From NCBI GenBank assembly GCA_964511215.1, contig CAZEER010000005.1:1-55221 (forward strand): DNA of 55,221 bases. The letters are read 5' to 3'. The notes beneath the pieces were generated by a model. The model did no database searches, was not told where the DNA came from, and was given only the letters and a program-made list of their open reading frames with translations. This document shows positions 1-9,128 of the stretch, in pieces (within the stretch, counting starts at the first letter, position 1; each line of letters begins with the position of its first letter). Source of the stretch: CAZEER01 sp964511215 (GTDB lineage Bacteria > Fidelibacterota > Marinisomatia > Marinisomatales > UBA1611). The position numbers and the translations under genes were made by a program.

Positions 1-188
1 TGCAAAAGGGTGTTCTTTTGTCATCAGGGTTAATAGCTGGTGAATCTTTAATGGGTATTTTATTGGCTTTTGTTGCGGGAGCGGGGATACAAAATCTCAA
101 TCCTAGTTTCGATCCAAATCTTGTAACTGGACTTACCTTGCTAGCCACGGTCGGAACTATTTGGTGGCTCTATAAGGGTTCAAAATAA
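1..188 (+). CDS. OPT-family oligopeptide/metal-chelate transporter, C-terminal fragment
   Basis: Only the last 61 codons are in the window; reading from base 3 the frame is open to a TAA at 186-188. The peptide contains SSGLIAGESLMGILLAF followed by a second hydrophobic stretch ending in TIWWLYKGSK. This pattern of a glycine-rich helix with GE(S/A)LMG near the end matches the C-terminus of prokaryotic OPT-family (PF03169) proton-coupled transporters of oligopeptides or metal chelates in the inner membrane. It runs toward the minus-strand propeller gene, with 12 bp between the stops, and does not look linked to the polysaccharide genes. The family call rests on a short fragment; another polytopic permease is possible. 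Confidence 0.65.
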   Translation, partial: QKGVLLSSGLIAGESLMGILLAFVAGAGIQNLNPSFDPNLVTGLTLLATVGTIWWLYKGSK

Positions 189-200
189 AAATGAAATGAT

Positions 201-2588
201 TTAATTATTTATGACTGTTATTTTATCTGCAACATGTGACCCATCTATACCGTAGATCATTAATAGATATACACCACTAGATACATAATAGCCATCTTTA
301 TCACGGCCATCCCAGGACAATTGATCACCATCATTATTTATGCCTTGGGATTGAATATGTCGTATCACTTTCCCATCAAGAGTCATAACCATCATTGATG
401 ACTCATAAACTAATCCATCAACTTTCATAGGTTTGTTAGATGGTATATAAAAAGGACTAGGAAATATTTTAATTCCATCATAATTAAGTTTAGGAATTCC
501 AAATGGTATTTTTAAAATATTTACTCCATTATTAGTTGCTATATATGCAAGATTATTTTTTTCATCAAATGCAATATCTCTAACTTCATCCGATAAAAGT
601 GGGCTATTCGATTTTCTAAAACCATTTATATCAGGCCAATAGGTAGTGTTTTCTAAAAGTATGTGAATACCTTGCGTTGGTGAAAAAGTCCAAATATTTC
701 CTTGTTTATCTACAGCTATACCCGAGCCAACACCAAAAGAAATATTTGGAAAATAAGAGTATGAATTTTCACGAATAATAGGATATAAAGAATTTTCTAA
801 ATCATAATAATTAAGTCCTGAAGGAGTTAAATAATATAATCGATTATTTAAACCCATAGCAATTGACCAGACCGTACCATCATACTTAATTATATCCCAA
901 AAAAAATCCGTTGGATTGTATGGCTCACCTTCAAATGTTAACATTGATATACCTCCGTTTGGATAAATACCTAGATTCGCTTCCTCAGCTTGGAATGCTG
1001 ATACCCAAACCCTACTCCAACTATCAAATGCAATAGACGAAGGTGATTGACTAATACGAGTTGTCGTTTCAGATGAGCCATAATGCTTCCATATACCATC
1101 AAGTGATCTTATATGAATAGGATTATTACCATTTATACAATAAGGATTTACAATCCACAAATTTCCATCATAATCAAAACTTATATCTAAAGTAACTTGA
1201 TAAGGTGTAGAATTACTTGATGTTGTATGATAGCTTAAGAATGTAGTGTCAATTGTACTCACATTAGTTGGGTCATCTATATCTAGGACAATAACTCCTC
1301 CACTCGACCTTGGTGGATTTGCTGAATAAACACGTGACCCTCTAATAGCACAGTACAATAATCCATCTGGCCCTTGTTCTAGGTCTGCTATATATTGGCC
1401 AAAATCATATGCTATTGTATCTGCAACAAAGTAATTATAATCATAATTGTTTGAAGCCAACGCAGATCCCTCGATTTTAATTTCTAAAATATTATGCCAA
1501 CTGATACCATTATATATTGATATCCCATGGCTACTTCCACCCACTAGTCTACCATCATCTAAAATTGTAATTGCAGAAAAACTATTAGTTACCGGAGCAT
1601 TGGGTAAAAATCTTGATGCTATATAAGAATTTTCCATATCTTCAATAATAAAAAGAATCCCATTATCCAATCCTGCCAAGGTTTGGTTTACAGTTGGGAA
1701 AATCTTATTTATTTCATATTTATCCTCAATCAAGTATTCATTATTATTTGATTTTAAGAATAAATTTTTACCATCATTAAACCAGTATCCTTCATCGCTA
1801 ACTCGAATATTCTCAGCTTTTTCAAGGTTATACGAAAAGTCTAACTCCACTAGATTACCTGTTTCAATAAAATATTGATATATTCCATTATTTAAAGTGA
1901 ATACTAATATATCTTCATCCATAGAGATAGATGTTATATCATCATTAACATTGGGTATAAGTTTTGACCATGTTTCTGGATTTTTCAAATTATTAGAAAT
2001 ATGCGAATAATATAATCCATTACTCATCCCAAGAAATAATGTTGAATCTTTTATGGTGAAACAATTAACATAACCTGCAATGTCAGGGTAATGACGGAAA
2101 GAATCACGATATTCCCAATTATCATCATAAATAAATTTCATTAAGCCAAAATCTTGACCATCTTGGAATAATACCCAAGCCATAAAATTCTCTATTTGTA
2201 TATCTAATATAGATGTTAATCCAAAATCAAATGAATTAACAGATTGATTATTTATAGGATCATAAATTTGTAAAAAACCGAAAGGTGAACTCCCTCCTAT
2301 CCATAAATTAGAATTATGATCTTCTCTAATAGATAATAAATTCACACCATCTAGGCCATCAATAGTTGTTAAAGTTTTATATTGATCATTCCTTAGTATG
2401 AATAATCCTCCACCAGTTGCACCGTAAATATTTTCTCCAACAACTACTAAATCATTCACTCTTAATGGGGAAGTCAATGCTTTCCACTCTCCTAAACGTA
2501 CTTGGCTAAAACTAAATAAAAATAAATAACAGGTCGCACAGATAAAATATCTACCAAAAATTATAATATTCGAATTTCGATAATACAT
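201..2588 (-). CDS. PorZ-like two-propeller exported protein with FlgD/type IX-like C-terminus
   Basis: 795 residues. An N-terminal hydrophobic segment ending near residue 29 (FSFS then Q) looks like a signal peptide. The next few hundred residues are repeated beta-propeller blades of the two-component-regulator type, with motifs such as ENIYGATGGGLFIL, DGLDGVNLLSI and GNLWIVNP. The last 90 residues form a beta-sandwich with WDGRDKDGYYVSSGVYLL starting at W759, like FlgD-Ig or type IX sorting domains. Length and order resemble PorZ of the type IX system (about 780 residues), which in Porphyromonas gingivalis binds anionic LPS and helps attach cargo to it. That role here is inference. The alternative is a generic propeller surface protein. 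It is divergent from the small gene at 2669 and convergent with the OPT gene. Confidence 0.6.
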   Translation of the reverse strand: MYYRNSNIIIFGRYFICATCYLFLFSFSQVRLGEWKALTSPLRVNDLVVVGENIYGATGGGLFILRNDQYKTLTTIDGLDGVNLLSIREDHNSNLWIGGSSPFGFLQIYDPINNQSVNSFDFGLTSILDIQIENFMAWVLFQDGQDFGLMKFIYDDNWEYRDSFRHYPDIAGYVNCFTIKDSTLFLGMSNGLYYSHISNNLKNPETWSKLIPNVNDDITSISMDEDILVFTLNNGIYQYFIETGNLVELDFSYNLEKAENIRVSDEGYWFNDGKNLFLKSNNNEYLIEDKYEINKIFPTVNQTLAGLDNGILFIIEDMENSYIASRFLPNAPVTNSFSAITILDDGRLVGGSSHGISIYNGISWHNILEIKIEGSALASNNYDYNYFVADTIAYDFGQYIADLEQGPDGLLYCAIRGSRVYSANPPRSSGGVIVLDIDDPTNVSTIDTTFLSYHTTSSNSTPYQVTLDISFDYDGNLWIVNPYCINGNNPIHIRSLDGIWKHYGSSETTTRISQSPSSIAFDSWSRVWVSAFQAEEANLGIYPNGGISMLTFEGEPYNPTDFFWDIIKYDGTVWSIAMGLNNRLYYLTPSGLNYYDLENSLYPIIRENSYSYFPNISFGVGSGIAVDKQGNIWTFSPTQGIHILLENTTYWPDINGFRKSNSPLLSDEVRDIAFDEKNNLAYIATNNGVNILKIPFGIPKLNYDGIKIFPSPFYIPSNKPMKVDGLVYESSMMVMTLDGKVIRHIQSQGINNDGDQLSWDGRDKDGYYVSSGVYLLMIYGIDGSHVADKITVINN

Positions 2589-2668
2589 GTTAAATAGTTA
2601 AAAACATTTTATCGAAATTAATCAGCTTTCTCTTTTGTATTAGCTAAAAACATCCCAATTTTAACACT

Positions 2669-3067
2669 ATGAAAAAATATTTGATTCTTATTTTATTACT
2701 AAATTTATTATTGGCCCAAAACCGAACACCTTTTACAATAGATGTCCGACCTAGAATAATTAATGATTCAAAGATTTTAATTAATGTAGAGGTTGTCAAC
2801 CATGTTGAACACCCAGTTGATTATCTCGAAGGTTTTTTGTCTGAGTTTTCTAATGATAAAAGTTTATTAGGTGAAAAAAGAATGGTTTTGGTTTACAATT
2901 ATGAGCCAGCACTTCAAAGTGGATTTTCCACTACAAAAACTACCACATATGATTTGAAAGGTGAGAAACCATCTACTTTTGAATTCCACTTATCAAAAGT
3001 TAAATTTTCTGGTCAGAGTAGTGTCTTTACTTGGCATCCAAAATCTGGATTTATTCGTATTGATTGA
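2669..3067 (+). CDS. Small exported protein of unknown function
   Basis: 132 residues. The start MKKYLILILLLNLLLAQ is a clear signal peptide with probable cleavage around residue 16. The mature part is rich in beta-strand-type sequence (FTIDVRPRIINDSKILINVEVVNHVEH) and has no cysteine pair or catalytic motif I recognise; it may be a small periplasmic or surface beta-sandwich. It is the only complete plus-strand gene in the window, is divergent from the PorZ-like gene with 80 bp between starts, and its last 17 bp overlap the 3' end of the minus-strand gene 3051-3578. No function is assigned. Confidence 0.6.
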   Translation: MKKYLILILLLNLLLAQNRTPFTIDVRPRIINDSKILINVEVVNHVEHPVDYLEGFLSEFSNDKSLLGEKRMVLVYNYEPALQSGFSTTKTTTYDLKGEKPSTFEFHLSKVKFSGQSSVFTWHPKSGFIRID

Positions 3068-3578
3068 CCTGCTTTTGCTGATGTTCTATCATTTTTCTTT
3101 CTAATAATTTACTATAATTTAGTGTATCCAATTCTAACATTAGTTCATTAATCCACGATCTAGTCTTTTGAATATATTCCTCCGTATATTGAATAGGAAG
3201 TCTTTCTGCATACATATTTGCAATTAGTATTGCAGATGGAATCGGAATGTAATTATTGAGTGGATCTTGATAAAAAAAATCAATATTTCTAATAAGTTCA
3301 TAATTTGTAAGATAATCTACCGTCTCAGAAAATACTTCATCAGCTAATTCATTGTTTTTTTCCCAAGTTTTCAAGTATCCATACAGTCGGCCATCTAACA
3401 CACCATTTATATATGCAACTTTGCATTTAAAAGCAGCATCCTTATTATAATCCATTTTTTTTAAAATTTGATTCCAATCTCTACCATCCCAAAATAATTT
3501 ATTTTGTTGAGTAAAACACCATGAATTAAATAGAATAATAATTACTAAAAAATATTTAATGAAAAAATAGAAATTCAT
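3051..3578 (-). CDS. Small exported or membrane-anchored protein of unknown function
   Basis: 175 residues from the ATG at 3578. The frame is open 14 codons further up, but that longer form would overlap the aldehyde dehydrogenase gene; the ATG at 3578 lies 4 bp after that stop, begins a clean hydrophobic leader (MNFYFFIKYFLVIIILFNSW) and has AAGGA 11 bases upstream. The mature part begins with WDGRDWNQI and KAAFKCKVAYINGVLDGR-like helical sequence and seems mostly alpha-helical. Proximity suggests co-transcription with the dehydrogenase. No known family is recognised. Confidence 0.55.
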   Translation of the reverse strand: MNFYFFIKYFLVIIILFNSWCFTQQNKLFWDGRDWNQILKKMDYNKDAAFKCKVAYINGVLDGRLYGYLKTWEKNNELADEVFSETVDYLTNYELIRNIDFFYQDPLNNYIPIPSAILIANMYAERLPIQYTEEYIQKTRSWINELMLELDTLNYSKLLERKMIEHQQKQVNQYE

Positions 3579-3582
3579 TATT

Positions 3583-4953
3583 CTAAGAATCCTTAACAAC
3601 CACTGTTTTAACATTGACAAATTCCATCATTCCATTAATGGCTAATTCTCGGCCATATCCAGAATCTTTAATTCCTCCAAAAGGAAGCCGAGGATCAGAT
3701 TTTACAAAATCATTTACAAAACAAGCACCAGCATTCAGTCTAAACTTTGCTATTTCTTCCCCTTTTTCTATATCTTTAGTAAATATGGCTGCCCCCAGTC
3801 CAAAAGGAGTAAGATTACCCAAAACTATAGCATTTTCCTCATCCTGAGCTCTAATTATTGTAAAAACAGGTCCAAAAATTTCTTCATCAAAAGCTACCAT
3901 TCCTGGAGTTACATTCGAAAGTAAAGTAATGGGATAGAAAGCACCACGAGATTTAGGAATAAAACCACCTAAGTGAAGTATTGCTCCATCATTAATACTA
4001 CTTCGTACTTGGTCATGAACCTCATTTCTAGCTTGGATTGAGACCATAGGACCAATATCAACATCATCCATAGGATCACCCATTATTTTTTCAGATAATT
4101 TTTTCTCAATATTTTTTAAAAAATTATCATGCATTGATTGAGTTACAATAATCCTTTTTGCTGCAATGCAACTCTGACCTGTATTCAAAATTCTTCCATT
4201 AATACATGAAGATATTGCAATATTAATATCGGCATCATCTAAAATGATGTATGGATCACTTCCACCAAGTTCAAGGACTGTTTTTTTTAGGGCTCTACCT
4301 GCTGTTGCCGCCACAGATCTACCCGCGGGGGTGCTACCAGTAATAGTCACAGCGCTTATTTTCGAATTATCAATAATATCTGCGACAGCTTTACTATTTA
4401 CAGTAATATTGCGAAAGATATTTTTTGGAAATCCTGCATCATTGAAACATGCTTCTATCGCAAATGCACTTCCCTGAACATTTGAAGCATGTTTGAGAAT
4501 AGCACCATTACCAATGGTGACATTAGGTATCGCAAAACGAAATACCTGCCAAAATGGAAAATTCCATGGCATCACCCCCAAGACTAACCCAATAGGTTGA
4601 AAAGTCACAAAACTTTTTTGGCCTGGAATATCAATGTTTTTATCTAAAAGATATTCTTTTGAATTCTCAAAATAATATTCACAAAGCCAAGCACATTTTT
4701 CCACTTCACCCTCAGCTTGTTTTAAAGGTTTACCCATTTCTTCAGATATAATTAATGCGTATTCACGCTTTTTATCCATCAATATTTCACTAATACGTTT
4801 CAAGCAATCTAAACGGAATTTTAGATCTGTAGTTGACCATTTCATTTGTGTTATTGACGCACTATCTAGAATTTTTTTTACCAAATTTTGGGAGTATTCC
4901 GGATATGCTTTGATTTCTTGTCCTGTTGCAGGGTTTATCGATAATAGTGCCAT
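3583..4953 (-). CDS. NAD(P)-dependent succinate-semialdehyde dehydrogenase family protein
   Basis: 456 residues, full length for the short Sad/YneI-like branch of aldehyde dehydrogenases. Visible elements are the PWNFPFWQ substrate/cofactor motif with N131, K154 in LKHAS, the glycine motif ITGSTPAGR, general base E228 in LELGGSDP, catalytic C262 in NTGQSCIAAKR, and the C-terminal LPFGGIKDSGYGRE. The family oxidises succinate semialdehyde or similar aldehydes to acids in the cytoplasm. The exact substrate cannot be read from sequence. It is separated from the polysaccharide block by 128 bp and is probably metabolic rather than part of glycan synthesis. Confidence 0.88.
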   Translation of the reverse strand: MALLSINPATGQEIKAYPEYSQNLVKKILDSASITQMKWSTTDLKFRLDCLKRISEILMDKKREYALIISEEMGKPLKQAEGEVEKCAWLCEYYFENSKEYLLDKNIDIPGQKSFVTFQPIGLVLGVMPWNFPFWQVFRFAIPNVTIGNGAILKHASNVQGSAFAIEACFNDAGFPKNIFRNITVNSKAVADIIDNSKISAVTITGSTPAGRSVAATAGRALKKTVLELGGSDPYIILDDADINIAISSCINGRILNTGQSCIAAKRIIVTQSMHDNFLKNIEKKLSEKIMGDPMDDVDIGPMVSIQARNEVHDQVRSSINDGAILHLGGFIPKSRGAFYPITLLSNVTPGMVAFDEEIFGPVFTIIRAQDEENAIVLGNLTPFGLGAAIFTKDIEKGEEIAKFRLNAGACFVNDFVKSDPRLPFGGIKDSGYGRELAINGMMEFVNVKTVVVKDS

Positions 4954-5081
4954 AATATTAATCTATCTACTATAAACTTTTAATTAATGTTAGTGAAATA
5001 TGCCAGAAAAATACGGAAATTATTTTTTTAATTATATGTAAAACAGATCCAATATGCACCTGATAAAAAATATAATAACAA

Positions 5082-7655
5082 TTAAGCTTGGACCTCAGGC
5101 ATTACTTTTAAAATAACAGGATCTTGCTGATCTTTTTCTAATGGATTATATTCTGGTACTAGGGATGCTAAAATAGACCTGAGGTGCTTATTATCAAACT
5201 CATGGCCTATTAACTCTCCCTTAATAATTCTATTATTGATATTTTGTATTTCATTTTCTGAAAGCGTAGGACGGATTTCTAATATTTTACTATGATCAGT
5301 TTTATCAACAGATTTTGAATCAAAAATAAGTTCTTCAATTTTTTTCTCACCGGGACGTGGTCCTATAAAACTTATTGGGATATCAATATCCGGTTCTAAA
5401 CCAGAAAGTCTAATTAATTCATTTGCAATATCAAGTATTTTAATAGGTTGCCCCATATCAAGAGCAAAAATTTCACCACCTTTACCTAATCCTCCTGCTT
5501 GCATAATCAATTGAGCAGCTTCACTGACTGACATAAAATAACGTTCCATATCTGGATCGGTTATAGTGACTGGCCCTCCTGATCTTATTTGCTCCTGGAA
5601 TATTGGGATTACACTACCACTACTACCCAAAACATTACCAAAACGCACCGCCATAAAACTAGTATTACAACCAGAGTCAGCTCCTTGGCAGATTAGTTCA
5701 GCCAAACGTTTGGTTGCACCCATAACATTAATTGGTTTTACCGCCTTATCAGTACTGACTAAAATAAATTTTTCAACATTATGCTGTAATGATAGATTTA
5801 CAAGATTAATTGTACCATGTACATTTGTTTCAACAGCCTCCCAAGGAAAAGCTTCTTGCATCGAAACATGTTTATACGCTGCTGAATGAAAAATAATTTG
5901 AGGTTCATATTCATTAAATACTTTTGATAATATTTCATGATCTCTTACATTAGTTAAAAGTGGTTTAATGAGAACATTATTAGGTTTTTCCAAAATTTCT
6001 CTTTCAATTTGAAATAAATTATATTCACTATTATCCAGCATTACTAATAGCGCAGGTTCAAATTCAAGGCATTGACGCACTAATTCTGAACCAATACTAC
6101 CACCAGCACCAGTAATTAATATTCTTTTCCCACGAATAAATCCTTTTATCAATTCCTTATTTAGTTTTACTTCATTCCTACCTAGTAAATCAATTATAGA
6201 AACCTCTTTAAGTTGATTTACTGATAATTTACCCGATACTACTTCTTCAACTGAGGGTAATATGCGAAAAGGCTTGCCTGCATTTTTACAAATTTCAATA
6301 ATATTACAAAGTTCTTTTCTAGGTACTTCGGGACAACAAATCAAAGCTTCATCATAATAATTTGAATAGTCATTTAAATCTGAAATTTTACCTAATACTG
6401 GTTTTCCATGGATTTTCTTCCCTTGATTAATTTTATTATCATCAAGGAAACCGATAGGATCCATTAAGTGCTTGGAATCACCTAAAAGCTCCTTGCAAAT
6501 AAAGCCTGCTGTCTCACCCGACCCAATTAAAAGAACTCTTTTAGAAAATTCAATTTTATAAGGTTTTGGGTTTAATAAATGAGAATAAATAATCCTAATT
6601 ATCAATCTCGATACACTTGTAAAACCAAATGATAACATTAGATCTATCATAATTACGCCATAAGAAATATCACTTGAAAAACCGGCATAATTAATTCCTA
6701 CGACAACAACAATTGTTGCAAATATATTGGCCTTGGCAATATTATAAATATCAAATATGCTGGTATATCTCCACATACCGTCATAAAGCCCAAATAAATA
6801 ATAAAGTAATAATTTTGCAACGACTATAAATAGCAAAATATTAAGTATATTTATATCTGATAATATTATTGGGATTGAAAAATCATTTTTAATAAAAGAA
6901 GCAAATAAAAATGCCAAAAGTAACGAAATAATATCTCCCAAAAATATAATTCTCAAATTTCGAGTAGTGTCTTCAACCACTTTACTTTTTGTGATATTTT
7001 TTATTTTAACAGCACTAACAATCTTATTGATATCCTCATTATCTTTTATTTTCAAAAGTTTGGCCAACATATATTGACCCATTCGTTTTGGGATAAATAA
7101 CGAAAGAATAGTGATACCTACTAATTTCAAATCTTGAAGGAAACTTTTTTTATTTACATAATATTTGTCCAGACCTACTTTAATATCTAAAATAACCTTA
7201 TATGGATCATTGGAATCAATCATAGACCAGATTTCAGATTCATTCCGAAATAGAATTGATGAGTAACCTGATAAACCAGGTTTGATGCTTTCTAAAAATA
7301 TGAATGACTCCTTATCTACAAATTCTGGTACTTCTGGTCGAGGACCAATGAAACGCATATCTCCTTTGATCACATTAAATAATTGAGGTAGTTCATCTAG
7401 CTTTGTTTTTCTTAGGAATCGTCCCCATCTGGTCGCTTGAGGTATTTGCCCATTTTTAAATGCAGGGTTATCTTGTCCATTTTTGATTGTTCTAAATTTA
7501 TATATAACAAAGTTATTAAAATTTTTGCCAACTCTCGTCTGTCTAAAAATAATTGGATTCCCTTGAAGAATAAGACTAATAAACCCAATCACAAATAAAA
7601 AGGGCGATAATAATACAATAAGAATAATTGCTGTTAATCTAGATAGAATTTCCAT
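5082..7655 (-). CDS. Fusion: monotopic phosphoglycosyl transferase + UDP-GlcNAc 4,6-dehydratase (PglC-like + PglF/WbpM-like)
   Basis: 857 residues joining two normally separate enzymes. Residues 1-190 are a bacterial sugar transferase (PF02397): N-terminal membrane hairpin, FRQTRVGKN, YKFRTI, the catalytic D87-E88 dyad in KTKLDELPQL, and GPRPE. It would move a sugar phosphate from a UDP-sugar to undecaprenyl phosphate. Residues about 235-360 hold four membrane helices, 370-490 a Rossmann-like CoA-binding-type domain, and 510-800 the extended-SDR dehydratase with GAGGSIGSEL (516-525), STDKAVKP (634-641) and M645-x3-K649, where Met replaces the usual SDR Tyr, typical of UDP-GlcNAc 4,6-dehydratases. 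The 4-keto sugar made here is the expected substrate of the aminotransferase at 7974. It is the last gene of the block, 16 bp after the 61-residue gene. Confidence 0.9.
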   Translation of the reverse strand: MEILSRLTAIILIVLLSPFLFVIGFISLILQGNPIIFRQTRVGKNFNNFVIYKFRTIKNGQDNPAFKNGQIPQATRWGRFLRKTKLDELPQLFNVIKGDMRFIGPRPEVPEFVDKESFIFLESIKPGLSGYSSILFRNESEIWSMIDSNDPYKVILDIKVGLDKYYVNKKSFLQDLKLVGITILSLFIPKRMGQYMLAKLLKIKDNEDINKIVSAVKIKNITKSKVVEDTTRNLRIIFLGDIISLLLAFLFASFIKNDFSIPIILSDINILNILLFIVVAKLLLYYLFGLYDGMWRYTSIFDIYNIAKANIFATIVVVVGINYAGFSSDISYGVIMIDLMLSFGFTSVSRLIIRIIYSHLLNPKPYKIEFSKRVLLIGSGETAGFICKELLGDSKHLMDPIGFLDDNKINQGKKIHGKPVLGKISDLNDYSNYYDEALICCPEVPRKELCNIIEICKNAGKPFRILPSVEEVVSGKLSVNQLKEVSIIDLLGRNEVKLNKELIKGFIRGKRILITGAGGSIGSELVRQCLEFEPALLVMLDNSEYNLFQIEREILEKPNNVLIKPLLTNVRDHEILSKVFNEYEPQIIFHSAAYKHVSMQEAFPWEAVETNVHGTINLVNLSLQHNVEKFILVSTDKAVKPINVMGATKRLAELICQGADSGCNTSFMAVRFGNVLGSSGSVIPIFQEQIRSGGPVTITDPDMERYFMSVSEAAQLIMQAGGLGKGGEIFALDMGQPIKILDIANELIRLSGLEPDIDIPISFIGPRPGEKKIEELIFDSKSVDKTDHSKILEIRPTLSENEIQNINNRIIKGELIGHEFDNKHLRSILASLVPEYNPLEKDQQDPVILKVMPEVQA

Positions 7656-7671
7656 ATCGGTTATATTCGTT

Positions 7672-7857
7672 CTATTTCAGATTCTTTACAAATATTATTC
7701 TCATACCGGTGATGCCAATCACACTTGTGACCACAGTCACAATAGAAAGAATTAAGGCAATAGCACCCAGCGATGGACTATAGATATATATCCATGATAG
7801 GATAGCAGTGGTAAAGATGCACAAATACGAGCACCCTTCTATGATATTCCGCATCAT
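7672..7857 (-). CDS. Small two-helix membrane protein of unknown function
   Basis: 61 residues with two hydrophobic segments, roughly 10-27 and 33-53, and a basic C-terminus (FVKNLK). The ATG at 7857 is preceded by GAGGT five bases upstream (7863-7867), one of the better Shine-Dalgarno sequences in the window, and by a possible sigma70-type promoter. It ends 16 bp before the phosphoglycosyl transferase/dehydratase fusion, so the two are probably co-transcribed. It could be a membrane partner of that enzyme, but nothing in the sequence shows this and I recognise no family. Confidence 0.5.
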   Translation of the reverse strand: MMRNIIEGCSYLCIFTTAILSWIYIYSPSLGAIALILSIVTVVTSVIGITGMRIIFVKNLK

Positions 7858-7884
7858 TAATTACCTCAGGACTTGTATTCTTAA

Positions 7885-7913
7885 AATATATACTACATTT
7901 TAATGCATTACAA
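7885..7913 (-). promoter_or_regulatory. Candidate sigma70-type promoter upstream of 7857
   Basis: On the minus strand TTGTAA (7908-7913) is followed after 17 bases by TATATT (7885-7890), in the 116 bp gap between the aminotransferase and the 61-residue gene. CAGGACT (7866-7872) and AGTCCTG (7922-7928) also form an imperfect inverted repeat around it. In DNA this AT-rich, chance matches are common, so this is only a candidate. Confidence 0.35.
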
Positions 7914-7973
7914 GTATTAATAGTCCTGGCAAGTTAATGACTTCGAAAGTAATTAATAGATATACTAAAAAAA

Positions 7974-9128
7974 TTATATTGAAAACCTATCATATAACTC
8001 TTTAATAGTTTTGATAATATAATTTATCTCATTTGGCGATAGATCTGGATAAAGAGGAAGACTAATAACTTTTTTGAATAATTCATTGGCGCATGGAAAA
8101 TTATTTTCTGAGAAATCGTACTTTTTTTTATAATATGACAATTGATGAATAGGTTTATAATGTACTGCTAATCCTATTCCCTTTTTATTCATTTTATCTA
8201 TAAAACTGTTTCGAGATATTTTCCAGCAATCTAGATTTAATTTTATTACAAATAAATGTTTGGCATGCCCATCATATATTTTTGGTAATTGTATCCCCTT
8301 TATATCATTAAGCCCCTCACAATATTGTTTAATAACTGTCTGTCTTTTTTCCTGCCATTTATTTAAGTGACGAAATTGCCATAAACCAATAGATGCAGAT
8401 ATATCAGTCATATTATATTTAAATCCAAGTTCCACAATATCATACTCCCATTTACCATAATCTTTAAATCGACTCCAACCATCTCTCGTAATTCCGTGGA
8501 GCGAAAGCTTTCTAACTTTTTCAGCTAAATCATTATCATTTGTAGAAAATGCACCTCCTTCGCCACCCGTAGTGATATTTTTATTAGCATAAAATGAAAA
8601 TGCTGCACCATAATTAGTATCACCAATTTTGCCAGCATTTGATTTAGACTCTAGAGCATGTGCAGCATCTTCTAAAATAAATACACCATATTTCTCTGCT
8701 AAATTAAATAATTCTACCATATTTACTGGCTCCCCACCATAGTGTACTGGTAAGATTGCTTTAATATTATTATGAGTCTTTAAAATATCTTCAACATTAT
8801 TCAAATCAATTAAAAAACCAGATTTTTCATTATCTACTAATATCGGCTTCATACCAAGATATTCACCAGACTCTATCGTTGAAACAAAAGTCATAGTAGG
8901 GACAATAAACTTGTCTCCTTGCCTAAACCCCATTGCAGCTAGACCTAGGTGCAATGCCGCTGTACATGAATTAACAGCTATCACATAATTAGAATTGAGG
9001 TATTCAGACAATATTCCTTCAAAATTTTGCACTTGTTCAGCAGTTGTAAGCCAACCAGAACGAATTGAATCTTTATAGATTTCATCTAGGCTTTTTGGTA
9101 GAATGGGTCTATGAAAAGGAATCCTCAT
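7974..9128 (-). CDS. DegT/DnrJ/EryC1/StrS-family sugar aminotransferase (PglE-like)
   Basis: 384 residues, normal for the family. PLP-site features are visible: NSCTAALHLGL near 53-63, D154 and H157 in LEDAAHALES, and the Schiff-base K183 in SFYANKNITTGGEGG. The YANKNITTGEGG style is typical of enzymes making UDP-4-amino-4,6-dideoxy sugars (PglE/PseC group) from a 4-keto-6-deoxy substrate, using glutamate as amine donor. The dehydratase domain at 5082-7655 would supply that substrate. No matching PglD-type N-acetyltransferase is visible. The ATG overlaps the previous stop by 4 bp (ATGA), so translation is coupled to the Wzi-like gene. Confidence 0.88.
   Translation of the reverse strand: MRIPFHRPILPKSLDEIYKDSIRSGWLTTAEQVQNFEGILSEYLNSNYVIAVNSCTAALHLGLAAMGFRQGDKFIVPTMTFVSTIESGEYLGMKPILVDNEKSGFLIDLNNVEDILKTHNNIKAILPVHYGGEPVNMVELFNLAEKYGVFILEDAAHALESKSNAGKIGDTNYGAAFSFYANKNITTGGEGGAFSTNDNDLAEKVRKLSLHGITRDGWSRFKDYGKWEYDIVELGFKYNMTDISASIGLWQFRHLNKWQEKRQTVIKQYCEGLNDIKGIQLPKIYDGHAKHLFVIKLNLDCWKISRNSFIDKMNKKGIGLAVHYKPIHQLSYYKKKYDFSENNFPCANELFKKVISLPLYPDLSPNEINYIIKTIKELYDRFSI

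Noticed and set aside
189..200. Terminator between the convergent OPT and PorZ-like genes
   Set aside because: Only 12 bp separate the stops and no hairpin can be drawn there.
5566..5889. 107-codon plus-strand open frame
   Set aside because: It is antisense to the dehydratase domain with intact motifs on the minus strand; no upstream ribosome site or promoter.
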